Assembly (NCBI RefSeq): GCF_001399975.1
Contig: NZ_LKBD01000003.1
Coordinates: 62,001-126,000, forward strand
Length of the DNA: 64,000 bases
Source: Pseudoalteromonas sp. P1-9
GTDB lineage: Bacteria > Pseudomonadota > Gammaproteobacteria > Enterobacterales > Alteromonadaceae
Direction: 5' to 3'
Shown: positions 51,758 to 59,980 of the stretch, piece after piece
Layout: every line of letters begins with the position of its first letter
How positions within the stretch are numbered: position 1 is the first letter of the stretch
Translations under genes and position numbers: made by a program
The notes under the pieces: model-generated
The model's input: only the letters and a program-made list of their open reading frames with translations
Told to the model about the DNA's origin: nothing
Database searches by the model: none

Positions 51758-54412
51758 TTAGAACTTGTAATTTGCTTGTAAGTACATAAAGCGGCCTTGG
51801 CCACTGTGCACATTGGTCGCAAAACCCATAAACTCATCATAAGTAAATGGTGGCTCTTCATTAAACAGGTTAGTAATACCTAATGTAAGCGTTGTATTTT
51901 CAATACCATGGTAGTTAAAGGTTGCATCAACCGTGATAAATTCATCGACATCAGATAACGTAACCGTTTGATTTTCAATTTTGTTACCTTGCGCATCTCG
52001 TGCTGTTTGCACGCGAACTGAATCATCTTGCTTAAATGAATCAACAAAGTTAAGCGCAAGTGACGATGTAAAATCATTTATCGCGTAATCAGCACTTAGC
52101 GTGAAGCGTAGTTCAGGTTGCTCGAAGTCACCGGCTTCTGTATCGATACGCTGACCACCATTTCCATCAGGGCGCTTATCTTCATACTCCAACATATAAT
52201 TCATCACATAAGAGAATTTAAAGTCGCCAATTTCTGTCGGTAAATTGTATTTCACATCGACATCAAGGCCTGACGTGGTTAAGTCACCAATATTTTGGAA
52301 TGTATCGTAAATAACAACAACTTCACCTGGGTCATTAGCAATGCCGGTTGGTATACGTTCAACAACGTCTGGGTTTCCGCCTTGTGTAGTAAATATGAAC
52401 TGAGTATCAGAATCGATAATATCTTCAATATCATAGCTATAGTAATCAACTGATACGCTTAAATCATCGGTAATATTGTACACAACACCAAGGTTGTAAC
52501 TTTCAGATTCTTCAGGGCCTAAATCAGGGTTACCTTCAAAAACTGCGGTATATTCGAATGGATCGCAGCCAAGGCCAACTAAGTCACAGCGATACTTATC
52601 AACCAAGGTAGGGGATTCATCAGTACGGCCAAGGCCAAGTTGGTGTAGTGATGGTGCTCTAAATGCCGTACCCCAAGAGCCGCGTAAAAGAAGGTTATCT
52701 ATTGCGCGCCAAGAAAACGACAGCTTTGGATTAGTGGTATCACCAAAGTCACTGTAGTCTTCGTAACGAACCGCCAGTTGCACTTCTAAGTCGTCAATAA
52801 CCGGCACGGCAACTTCTGCAAACAACGAGCTATTGTCGCGTGTGCCATTAGCCTGTGTCGCTTCAGTACCAAAAATTTGACCACGTAGATATTGATCGTC
52901 TGGGTTATCGCTAATTGACTCTTCACGATATTCAGCACCCACAGCCAGCATCAGTTCTCCTGCTGGTAATTCTGCCAATGGGCCATTTACTTTAAAGTCG
53001 AATGTCTTATTGGTTGATTTACCGATACGTGTGGTAGTGGTTTCAATATAATCTAATACCTCTTGGCCATTTGATGACGGTTCAAATGGGTTGTATGCGC
53101 CAGAGTCAATCGCTTCTTGTAGTCGCACTTTATTAGGGAAACCGTCTACACCGCGTTCAACCGACTGGCTTTTAATGTAAGAATAGGCAGCTTCATAGCC
53201 CCAATCGCCCCATTCACCTTCAAATCCTAAGATTGCACGATAATAATCGGCATCAACACGTTTTTCGCGGTTGCCAATATCAACCATGCGGCGACGCATC
53301 GTTAAATCTTGGCCATGAAACTCATGATCAGGCATATTGGCAAATGGATGGTTAATGTTGTCACCATCCATAAATAGTTCATTAAAACTCGGGCTACCCG
53401 CACCGCGGATCATGGTTTTTGAGTTTTGACCGTTAAGTTCTGTGAATACACGGAAAGTATCATTCACATCGTAACGACCTGAATAGTTAAAGCTAAAGCG
53501 CTCATTTTGCGGGAACATGGTCATATAAGGTGCATAGTCATAGCCGCATAAATTACCAATAATATCCTCAGGCGCACACACATCATTGCCAAAGGTGTCT
53601 GGCATGCGATTAGTAGGATCAGACTTTAGCGCTATGGTGCCAGGAATACCTGACGAAGAGCGAAAATCAGTAGCGTAAACATCACCTGTACGAGCTCGTT
53701 GATTGGCTGTTGCGCTATAATTACGGTCTGCGTAAAGTACTTCTTCGCGGTTAAAATAATCAAGAATAAAGGTGTGAGAGCTGTTATCTGTGGTGTTACC
53801 AAAAACCACTGATACGTTTGTTTCTTCACCACCGCCATCTGCGGTATCGCCATATTTTGCGCTAATTTCTACACCGTCGATGTCATCACGTAAAATAACG
53901 TTAATTACACCAGCAATCGCATCAGAACCATAAGTAGCAGATGCGCCATCTTTTAGGATATCAACACGTTTGATTGCGGCGATTGGGATATTGTTAATAT
54001 CAACAAAGGCAGTATCAATGCCTTTTGCAAATGGACTAACCGACACGCGGCGGCCATTCACTAAAATTAATGTAGAGTCAGCACCTAACCCCCGTAATGA
54101 CACACTCGAGCCGCCATTTGCGGTATCGTCACTGCTGTTGGCTTGCGTTGAAAATGTACCTTGGCCAGAAATTGGCAGTTTTGCGAATAAGCCAATTAAG
54201 TCGGTAACGCCTGTTTTGGCAATATCATCAGCTGATAAACTTGTTACAGGTGAAGGGCCTTCCAGATCGGTGCGTTTAATATGAGAGCCGGTGATCTCTA
54301 TGCGTTCAACTTGCTTTTCTTGTTCAGCGTTAACCGTGTAAGCTGAAAACAGTAGTGATGCAGAAATAACGGAGGTTAAGGAGTTAAGCTTAAACTTTGT
54401 AGCGCGTTTCAT
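51758..54412 (-). CDS. TonB-dependent outer-membrane receptor
   Basis: 884 residues. Signal peptide (about 1-29, TVNA-EQ), TonB-box-like VERIEITGSHIKRTDLEGPSPVTSL, plug with ADDIAKTGVTDLIGLFAKLP, SSVSLRGLGADSTLILVNGRRV and RVDILKDGASATYGSDAIAGVINVILR, then a long barrel ending in FMYLQANYKF. This plug sequence (TGSHI.RTD..GPSPV, ASATYGSDAIAGVIN) marks a large marine subfamily often expressed on peptides or glycans. Substrate not predictable; single gene, with a palindrome upstream. Confidence 0.93.
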   Translation of the reverse strand: MKRATKFKLNSLTSVISASLLFSAYTVNAEQEKQVERIEITGSHIKRTDLEGPSPVTSLSADDIAKTGVTDLIGLFAKLPISGQGTFSTQANSSDDTANGGSSVSLRGLGADSTLILVNGRRVSVSPFAKGIDTAFVDINNIPIAAIKRVDILKDGASATYGSDAIAGVINVILRDDIDGVEISAKYGDTADGGGEETNVSVVFGNTTDNSSHTFILDYFNREEVLYADRNYSATANQRARTGDVYATDFRSSSGIPGTIALKSDPTNRMPDTFGNDVCAPEDIIGNLCGYDYAPYMTMFPQNERFSFNYSGRYDVNDTFRVFTELNGQNSKTMIRGAGSPSFNELFMDGDNINHPFANMPDHEFHGQDLTMRRRMVDIGNREKRVDADYYRAILGFEGEWGDWGYEAAYSYIKSQSVERGVDGFPNKVRLQEAIDSGAYNPFEPSSNGQEVLDYIETTTTRIGKSTNKTFDFKVNGPLAELPAGELMLAVGAEYREESISDNPDDQYLRGQIFGTEATQANGTRDNSSLFAEVAVPVIDDLEVQLAVRYEDYSDFGDTTNPKLSFSWRAIDNLLLRGSWGTAFRAPSLHQLGLGRTDESPTLVDKYRCDLVGLGCDPFEYTAVFEGNPDLGPEESESYNLGVVYNITDDLSVSVDYYSYDIEDIIDSDTQFIFTTQGGNPDVVERIPTGIANDPGEVVVIYDTFQNIGDLTTSGLDVDVKYNLPTEIGDFKFSYVMNYMLEYEDKRPDGNGGQRIDTEAGDFEQPELRFTLSADYAINDFTSSLALNFVDSFKQDDSVRVQTARDAQGNKIENQTVTLSDVDEFITVDATFNYHGIENTTLTLGITNLFNEEPPFTYDEFMGFATNVHSGQGRFMYLQANYKF

Positions 54413-54492
54413 GGACCATTCCTTGTTAGATTATTATAAATTTAATGATTAACCCATAGCGTGAATTAACCTTTTAAATTAATAACATGTTA

Positions 54493-54508
54493 ATTGTTAA
54501 TTAACAAT
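54493..54508. promoter_or_regulatory. 16-bp perfect palindrome upstream of TonB receptor 2
   Basis: ATTGTTAATTAACAAT, 81-96 nt ahead of the receptor start. AT-rich operator candidate; regulator unknown. The 263-nt region around it holds no gene. Confidence 0.45.
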
Positions 54509-54632
54509 AAGGTAACCTTTGTCCCTAAAACTAAAGTGTAACTTTGTTTGTAAAAAGATTTAGTTCGACGAGGGGTTTTATCTAGAGGTGTTTAGGGTGT
54601 GAGGCACTATACGTTGGTTTAGATTGGCATAA

Positions 54633-54658
54633 AAAAACCACGCAGAGGCGTGGTTTTT
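54633..54658 (-). terminator. Terminator of smpB
   Basis: AAAAACCACG, CAGAGG loop, CGTGGTTTTT; A tract gives T residues on the minus strand. 18 nt past the smpB stop. Confidence 0.88.
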
Positions 54659-54675
54659 AATAATTTATTGGGCGT

Positions 54676-55158
54676 TTAACGTGCTGAATGTTTCATCATA
54701 CGTTCTTTTTCTCGAGCCCAGTCTTTATCTTTACTGTCGGCACGTTTATCGTGCAGCTTCTTACCTTTAGCAAGGCAGAATTCAAGTTTAACCCAGCATT
54801 TTTTCCAATACATTGCTGTGGCGATTAAAGAAAAACCGTCGCGTTCTACTGCACCTACTAAACGATCGATTTCACGTTTATTGAGTAGCAGTTTTCGCGG
54901 CCGCATTGGATCGCACACAACGTGTGTAGACGCTTGAATTAAAGGCGTAATCTGGCTTGCATGTAAGTAAGCTTCGCCGTTTTTAACTTGAATAAAGGTT
55001 TCGGTAATATTTACTTTGCCGGCGCGAATACTTTTCACTTCCCAGCCTTGTAATTCCATACCAGCTTCAAATTTATCTTGCAGCAAATACTCGTGGCGCG
55101 CTTTTTTGTTTAGCGCGATGGTATTGCTTTGTGCTTTTGGTTTTTTGTGTTTTGCCAT
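54676..55158 (-). CDS. smpB: SsrA (tmRNA)-binding protein SmpB
   Basis: Partner of tmRNA in rescue of stalled ribosomes. 160 residues, usual length: [70 protein letters not shown] and the C-terminal basic [26 protein letters not shown] that enters the mRNA channel. No ribosome site; a TATAAT (minus strand, 55168-55173) lies only 10 nt from the ATG. tmRNA itself is not in the window. Confidence 0.97.
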   Translation of the reverse strand: MAKHKKPKAQSNTIALNKKARHEYLLQDKFEAGMELQGWEVKSIRAGKVNITETFIQVKNGEAYLHASQITPLIQASTHVVCDPMRPRKLLLNKREIDRLVGAVERDGFSLIATAMYWKKCWVKLEFCLAKGKKLHDKRADSKDKDWAREKERMMKHSAR

Positions 55159-55167
55159 AATGCCGCC

Positions 55168-55173
55168 ATTATA
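55168..55173 (-). promoter_or_regulatory. -10 element very close to smpB
   Basis: TATAAT on the minus strand, 9-10 nt upstream of the smpB ATG. If used, the transcript would start at or within a few bases of the ATG. No clear -35. Confidence 0.4.
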
Positions 55174-55223
55174 CTTATCCGCTATGGTTTTACACTATTT
55201 TTTGCCATTACACGGGTTATTTT

Positions 55224-55251
55224 TTGTTTCTGCGTCAAACCTTGGTAGAAT
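55224..55251 (+). promoter_or_regulatory. Candidate ratA promoter
   Basis: TTGTTT (55224-55229), 16-nt spacer, TAGAAT (55246-55251), about 25 nt ahead of the ratA ATG. Ribosome site CTGGAGAG follows. Confidence 0.4.
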
Positions 55252-55276
55252 TCGCCATGTTAAATCTGGAGAGAAT

Positions 55277-55708
55277 ATGCCGCAAATTAGTCGATCTGCG
55301 CTCGTGATGTTTAGTGCGCAGCAAATGTATGATTTAGTTAATGATGTTTCTAAATATCCTGAATTTTTGCCAAATTGCTCTGGTGCAAAAGTACATAACC
55401 AAAATGAGTTATGTATGTCTGCATCAGTAGAAATCTCGAAAGCTGGCATGCGTAAATGGTTTTCAACGGAAAATACATTACAAGCAGGTCAAGCGATTGA
55501 TATGCGCCTGATTGATGGTCCGTTTAAAACCTTGGCGGGTGGTTGGAAGTTCACAGCACTTGATGATCACGCTTGTAAAGTGAGCTTAGAACTCAATTTC
55601 GAATTTACCAACAAGCTGGTCGAACTTGCATTTGGCAAAGTATTTAATGAAGTGGCAAACAATATGGTAAAAGCCTTCACTCAGCGCGCGAAACAGGTTT
55701 ACAAATAA
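55277..55708 (+). CDS. ratA: START-domain toxin RatA (PasT), ubiquinone-binding-like
   Basis: 143 residues from ATG 55277, directly after GGAGAG; the frame is open upstream to 55016 across smpB, which is not coding. Coenzyme Q-binding/START fold: MPQISRSALVMFSAQQMYDLVNDVSKYPEFLPNCSGAKV, RKWFSTENTL, IDMRLIDGPFKTLAGGWKF, LNFEFTNKLVELAFGKVFNEVANNMVKAF. In E. coli RatA inhibits 50S-30S joining when overexpressed, but COQ10-like ubiquinone transport is also claimed for the family. Divergent from smpB. Confidence 0.93.
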   Translation: MPQISRSALVMFSAQQMYDLVNDVSKYPEFLPNCSGAKVHNQNELCMSASVEISKAGMRKWFSTENTLQAGQAIDMRLIDGPFKTLAGGWKFTALDDHACKVSLELNFEFTNKLVELAFGKVFNEVANNMVKAFTQRAKQVYK

Positions 55709-56038
55709 ATGAAGTCGATTGAAATAGTTTACGCACTGCCTGATAGCGCAACAACGGTGACGTTTAATACTGAGGACGACTTAAGCGTTGAACAAGTTAT
55801 TGTACAATGCGGTATTTTAGATAAATGCCCTGAGATTGATTTAACAAAGCTTGCCGTAGGTATTTGGAATCGTACCTGTAAGTTGCATCAAATCGTAAAA
55901 GACGGTGACCGAATCGAAATTTATCGTCCATTAATTGCCGATCCGAAAGAAGCGCGCAGACGCCGCGCAGAAAAAGCGAAAGATGAGGGTAGGGCAAATA
56001 AGATTACTGGCGGGCGTTCAGGTCGCCGCCAATCATAA
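55709..56038 (+). CDS. ratB: RatB/RnfH-family ubiquitin-like protein
   Basis: 109 residues, beta-grasp fold: IEIVYALPDSATTVTFNTEDDLSVEQVIVQCGIL, LAVGIWNRTCKLHQIVKDGDRIEIYRPLIADPKEARRRRAEKAK, then a basic tail ending TGGRSGRRQS. It immediately follows the ratA stop. RatA-RatB is a conserved pair; RatB shows no clear antitoxin action in published work. Confidence 0.93.
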   Translation: MKSIEIVYALPDSATTVTFNTEDDLSVEQVIVQCGILDKCPEIDLTKLAVGIWNRTCKLHQIVKDGDRIEIYRPLIADPKEARRRRAEKAKDEGRANKITGGRSGRRQS

Positions 56039-56041
56039 AAT

Positions 56042-56071
56042 AAAAAAGTCATGCAGTTGCATGACTTTTTT
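56042..56071. terminator. Bidirectional terminator
   Basis: AAAAAAGTCATGCA, GT, TGCATGACTTTTTT. Between the convergent ratB and bamE genes. Confidence 0.93.
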
Positions 56072-56102
56072 ACGTTAATCTGGACTCAGATTAAGTGTTA
56101 AC

Positions 56103-56450
56103 TTATTGTTCTAGCGGTGTATTGAACGTTTCTGGCGTTTCATAATCACCGCGTAGCGCTTTTAGTTTGTCGCCTTCAAATTCAACCACAAGCTCTTTTC
56201 GCACTTCGCTGTCTCTGCCTGGGTTAAATTGATACAAGTAATACCAATTACTCTCGTCAAATGCATCTTTTGCGATTGGCTGACCCAATACGTAGAGTAC
56301 TTGTTCACGTGTCATTTCAACACGTAGCTTATCAATATCGCTTTGCTCTAAAAAGTTTCCTTGAGGAATTGGCATTCTATATAGCCAAGATGAGCAACCT
56401 GAGGTAAAAACGATCACTGCGCACAGCGAAATATACTTAAACCATTTCAT
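56103..56450 (-). CDS. bamE: Outer-membrane assembly lipoprotein BamE
   Basis: Small lipoprotein of the Bam complex that folds outer-membrane proteins. 115 residues: lipobox (TSGC, Cys19), then the BamE fold RMPIPQGNFLEQSDIDKLRVEMTREQVLYVLGQPIAKDAFDESNWYYLYQF...KELVVEFEGDKLKAL. Position beside ratA-ratB and smpB is conserved in gammaproteobacteria. Confidence 0.96.
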   Translation of the reverse strand: MKWFKYISLCAVIVFTSGCSSWLYRMPIPQGNFLEQSDIDKLRVEMTREQVLYVLGQPIAKDAFDESNWYYLYQFNPGRDSEVRKELVVEFEGDKLKALRGDYETPETFNTPLEQ

Positions 56451-56536
56451 TGAATACTTTAATCCTTACTACTAATCGCACCATGATACCTCTTGCTATC
56501 AGGTTATAAAAGTGTAAATTTGACCTAAATTTTACA

Positions 56537-56881
56537 ATGAAGTTCCCAAGTGTTTGTTTTATGTCGCAGTTAGAAAGTCCCACCAAACAAAGTCATGTGC
56601 AGTCAACTTGGTTTATTTACATCGTTGAAACGCGCTATGGCCATTGGTATACCGGTATTACAACGGATGTTGCACGACGTTTTTGTCAACATAGTTCGGG
56701 TAAAGGGGCGAAAGCGTTAATTGGTAAGGGGCCGTTAAAATTACTACTTGAGCGGCAAGTGGGCAGCAAAAGTGAGGCCAGTAAGTTAGAATATCAAGTT
56801 AAAAAATTATCAAAAAAGCAAAAAATTAGCTGGGTTAATACCTGCTTAGCAACTGATAGTTTGCATCCAATTGAGAAATAA
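56537..56881 (+). CDS. GIY-YIG nuclease-like protein (YhbQ family)
   Basis: 114 residues from ATG 56537; a second ATG at 56561 gives 106 and neither has a clear ribosome site. GIY-YIG core: WFIYIVETRYGHWYTGITTDVARRFCQHSSGKGAKAL (IYIVE...YTGIT, then Arg and His) and SEASKLEYQVKKLSKKQK. Members of the UPF0213/YhbQ group act on damaged DNA in vitro in E. coli. Its 3' end overlaps the convergent M28 gene by 47 nt. Confidence 0.88.
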   Translation: MKFPSVCFMSQLESPTKQSHVQSTWFIYIVETRYGHWYTGITTDVARRFCQHSSGKGAKALIGKGPLKLLLERQVGSKSEASKLEYQVKKLSKKQKISWVNTCLATDSLHPIEK

Positions 56882-57746
56882 CCTTAGCAATATTGTGTAA
56901 GCTGCCATCAAAAAAGGCATGATCAAGGTTTTCATAGGTGTCGTGTTGGCTATGATAATTGCTGTGCTGACCTACGCCAAAATACAAAATAGCAATGCGC
57001 TTGCGGTGAAATTCGCGGTGATCGCCCGCATCAAGTATGCGTCGGCGTTGATTTTTAATTGTTCGATTATAAAAGCCATTACCTCTTGTGAACTTTACCT
57101 CGCTGTCTTTATGCCAAATGTTTGTGCGAAGTGACTCAATAAATGCCTTAGATGGCGCATTATAAAGGCCAAGTAGTTTGTTACGCTTGCTTACTCCAAG
57201 CATATCTAAATTAATATTGATTAGTACATTTGACAGCGGGATGGGTGAAGCCTTGATAAATTCTCGGGCGCCAAATAAGCCAGACTCTTCTGCATCGGTT
57301 GCAAGAAAAAGGTAATTAAGTTTCCGATTGGGTTGTTTTGCGATGAGTGATGCTAACGTAATTAATGCAGCAACTCCGCTGGCATTGTCATCGGCACCAT
57401 TATAAATGTGCCTTCCTTTAGTACCTAAATGATCAAAGTGTGCGGAGATTACTACTGTCGGTCTATTGGCAATTTGCTCGCTCGCTGCAAGCACATTGTG
57501 TGCTTCTTTTTCACCAAAAAAGCCACTACTGTAGTGAAACGGTACCGTGTAGTTGGCAAATACGGGGTTGAGTCCCGCATTTTGAAATTGTTTCGCAATA
57601 TAATCGGCTGCAATGCTGGCGTGCAGTGTGCCTGTTTTTCGCCCCGCAAGTTGATCATGGCTGAGCACTTGTAAATGACTGTGGGCTTTGAGGGTATCTT
57701 GCGTTGTTACACTCAGTGATAAAGCAAAGAAAAGTGCGTGTATCAT
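56835..57746 (-). CDS. M28-family zinc aminopeptidase, secreted
   Basis: 303 residues with a signal peptide (1-15). Metal and catalytic residues of M28: SAHFDHLGTKGRHIYNGADDNASGVAAL (His and bridging Asp), DAEESGLFGAREFI (catalytic Glu and ligand Glu), NLDMLG (Asp) and HSQHDTYENLDH (His). Exported aminopeptidase likely to release amino acids from peptides. Its start overlaps the TPR lipoprotein stop by 4 nt (ATGA). Confidence 0.88.
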   Translation of the reverse strand: MIHALFFALSLSVTTQDTLKAHSHLQVLSHDQLAGRKTGTLHASIAADYIAKQFQNAGLNPVFANYTVPFHYSSGFFGEKEAHNVLAASEQIANRPTVVISAHFDHLGTKGRHIYNGADDNASGVAALITLASLIAKQPNRKLNYLFLATDAEESGLFGAREFIKASPIPLSNVLININLDMLGVSKRNKLLGLYNAPSKAFIESLRTNIWHKDSEVKFTRGNGFYNRTIKNQRRRILDAGDHREFHRKRIAILYFGVGQHSNYHSQHDTYENLDHAFFDGSLHNIAKVISQLDANYQLLSRY

Positions 57747-58906
57747 CTTAATAACTGCGCACTTAACGACATTATTTTTCCTCGATAGCGGCGTTTTTCG
57801 CTGTCAAAATACGCATGTTTTTCAGCTTGTTGTAACTCGCTGAGCGCTTTGTCGATATCGCCAATCATAAAGTATGCTTTAGCTAAGCCGAAGTGGCTTT
57901 CGTGGATTTCTCGGTCGAGTTTAATTGCTCTTTTAAAAAAGCTGATGGCAGTTCGGTAGTCATTTTGGTAGAGCGCTTCGTTGCCTTTAGCAATCGCATA
58001 GTAGGGGTTTTTACTGCGTTTTCGCTCAAGTGCAATCCGAATATTTTGCGCCTCAAGGCTACGTCCTGTTAGTTCATATAAGCGAGCTAAATTACCCTTG
58101 GCAGTATTGTTATCATTATCGAGTGAAAGCGCGTGATTGTAGGCCAGTTCTGCCTTATCAAATTGATTATTAATGCGATAAAGCACGCCTAAATTACCGT
58201 AGGTAGAGCCGTAGGTCGGAGCACTTTCGATTGCTGCACTAAAATAGGAATAAGCAAGGTGATGTTCGCCGTTAATCATCGCAGCAGCACCTTTATTGTT
58301 GTAAAACATCGCTAAGATTACGTCTTCGCTGATAATTTTAGAACGAAATTTGTGACGTAAACTGCTCGGGTTGAAATCAATGATGAGATCACCTGTGGTA
58401 TCGTAAATGGTTGAAGTAAGCGCAACATCACTGGCGCTTGGACGCAAAATACGTAAATTGACGTGCCCAGTGAGTAAACTGTAGCCATTTTCGCTTGCCC
58501 AGTACTCAGGAATATATACTTGCTGAAAACGCGACGCTAAGCCAAGGTGTTTAGACATGCTGTAGGCCATAATCGACAGTGAGAGGCAATTGGCATTATT
58601 GTTGTTGAATGTATCTTCTGCGCTAAGGGTTGCACCTGATAGGTAGTCAAGACTTTGGTTTTGTGGACTGAAAATGTATTCAACTAATGAGCGGGTCATA
58701 ACACGTTTATCAATATCCCGTGACACGGCTTGTTCGATAAGGGCTTTGGTATTGTCAGATAAACTAAAGACGTCTTTTTTGGTTTCAACAGGAATACGCG
58801 TAAATTGCGTGTCGTTGATAAGTTGATTTGGCGGTGAAATGGCTTTTGGTGTGCTGTTACACGCCGCCAAAACTAATACTGAAATTAAGCAAATCAAGAT
58901 GCGCAT
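57743..58906 (-). CDS. Lipoprotein with transglutaminase-like domain and TPR repeats
   Basis: 387 residues. Lipobox LAAC (Cys16). A papain/transglutaminase-like core is visible: NANCLSLSIMAYSMSKHLGL (Cys107), LLTGHVNLRI (His148) and LIIDFNPSS (Asp177), a catalytic-triad pattern. TPR units follow from about 205 to 375. The substrate is unknown. Coupled by a 4-nt overlap to the M28 peptidase, so the two probably act together in the envelope. Confidence 0.75.
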   Translation of the reverse strand: MRILICLISVLVLAACNSTPKAISPPNQLINDTQFTRIPVETKKDVFSLSDNTKALIEQAVSRDIDKRVMTRSLVEYIFSPQNQSLDYLSGATLSAEDTFNNNNANCLSLSIMAYSMSKHLGLASRFQQVYIPEYWASENGYSLLTGHVNLRILRPSASDVALTSTIYDTTGDLIIDFNPSSLRHKFRSKIISEDVILAMFYNNKGAAAMINGEHHLAYSYFSAAIESAPTYGSTYGNLGVLYRINNQFDKAELAYNHALSLDNDNNTAKGNLARLYELTGRSLEAQNIRIALERKRSKNPYYAIAKGNEALYQNDYRTAISFFKRAIKLDREIHESHFGLAKAYFMIGDIDKALSELQQAEKHAYFDSEKRRYRGKIMSLSAQLLR

Positions 58907-58985
58907 ATTGAACCTCTTTGAACACCATACTTACTGTTAAAGATAGATAATATATGCGCAATTTGCTTGTTTAAATTGTTACAGC

Positions 58986-59888
58986 TTATGTCGTCACAAT
59001 CTGTGTTAATTGTGTTTGTGACGGCGCAAACCAATATGCACTGTTAACTGCTTTTGAGTAATCGATCAGTTTGTCATAAATACCATCTTGGGTTAGGCCA
59101 AACATGCGTTCGAGTTGAATTTGAAAGCGTTGTTGGTCACAGGCAAAACCCAAAAAGTAGAGGCCTTTTTCGTGTGCATTTCCAAATGGCACACTGCGGC
59201 GATAGAGTTTCATGGCCACATTATCTACTTTCACATCGGTACGCGATACATGCGAATTTTTTGGCATATCATCACCTTCAAGCTCGATGGAATCTGGTTT
59301 TGTGCGACCCACTATTTTCTCTTGTACGGTGACGGGCAGTTTTTCAAATTCACTCAGGTCATGCACCCATTTTTGCGTTAAAACAAAGCTGCCTTGCTGA
59401 TGGGAATGTGACGTTGGCAGCAGTGCTGCGTCTGCTTTTGCTGCTACATCTTTTGGGTTTGCACTGCCATCGACAAAACCGGTGAGATCACGATTATCTT
59501 TGTATCGAAATCCCGGGCACTCAAGCGCCAAAATAGCGATGCCGTTTAACTGTGATTGGCATAACTGCATAGCGTCAAACACACCATCTAAATCATCACC
59601 GTGCAACCAAATTAATAAATCGTGTTGGGTGGCGGGAGCAGTGTGACCAAATGGCCCTGAAAGCGTTGCAAAATCAGTAAAGTTAAGCGCTTCGGCTTGG
59701 TTGTCTAAATGTTGCCAAAGGCGTCTGCCAAATGCGATAACTGAACTACAGTTGAGGTTGTCGCTAATATTTTTTAATGCATTTTTTAGTGCGTTAATGG
59801 TGTCTGCATCTCGGTTGGTAATGACATATTCTAAAAAGTAGCTATGCCTATTATTGTCATCGAAGATACCAGATTGTGCCTGTTCCAT
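58986..59888 (-). CDS. Dyp-type heme peroxidase
   Basis: 300 residues, cytosolic. Signature GFVDGSANP (137-145, distal Asp140), proximal heme His213 in NSHVSRTD, an Arg in KLYRRSVPFG and FLGFACDQQRFQIQLERMFG near the C-terminus. Uses hydrogen peroxide to oxidise dyes, phenols or porphyrin-like substrates; E. coli YfeX is the closest well-known relative in size. No encapsulin gene beside it. Confidence 0.92.
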   Translation of the reverse strand: MEQAQSGIFDDNNRHSYFLEYVITNRDADTINALKNALKNISDNLNCSSVIAFGRRLWQHLDNQAEALNFTDFATLSGPFGHTAPATQHDLLIWLHGDDLDGVFDAMQLCQSQLNGIAILALECPGFRYKDNRDLTGFVDGSANPKDVAAKADAALLPTSHSHQQGSFVLTQKWVHDLSEFEKLPVTVQEKIVGRTKPDSIELEGDDMPKNSHVSRTDVKVDNVAMKLYRRSVPFGNAHEKGLYFLGFACDQQRFQIQLERMFGLTQDGIYDKLIDYSKAVNSAYWFAPSQTQLTQIVTT

Positions 59889-59937
59889 TTGATTGGCCCC
59901 TTTATTTGTTTGCGCTACATTAACTCAGAAATAAGGC

Positions 59938-59961
59938 AAAAAAAAGCCCGCTTAAGCGGGC
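59938..59961 (-). terminator. Terminator of ilvC
   Basis: Eight A, then GCCCGCTTAAGCGGGC, a perfect 16-nt palindrome; on the minus strand the stem is followed by eight T. Confidence 0.92.
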
Positions 59962-59980
59962 AGTTTACTCAGGGTTTACC

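Noticed and set aside
55016..55276. An 87-codon N-terminal extension of RatA
   Set aside because: It lies antisense to smpB and precedes the normal RatA N-terminus, which has its own ribosome site.
56513..56536. TGTAAA...TTTACA between bamE and the GIY-YIG gene as a TyrR box
   Set aside because: The half sites are 12 nt apart, not 6, so helical phasing is wrong for a TyrR box.
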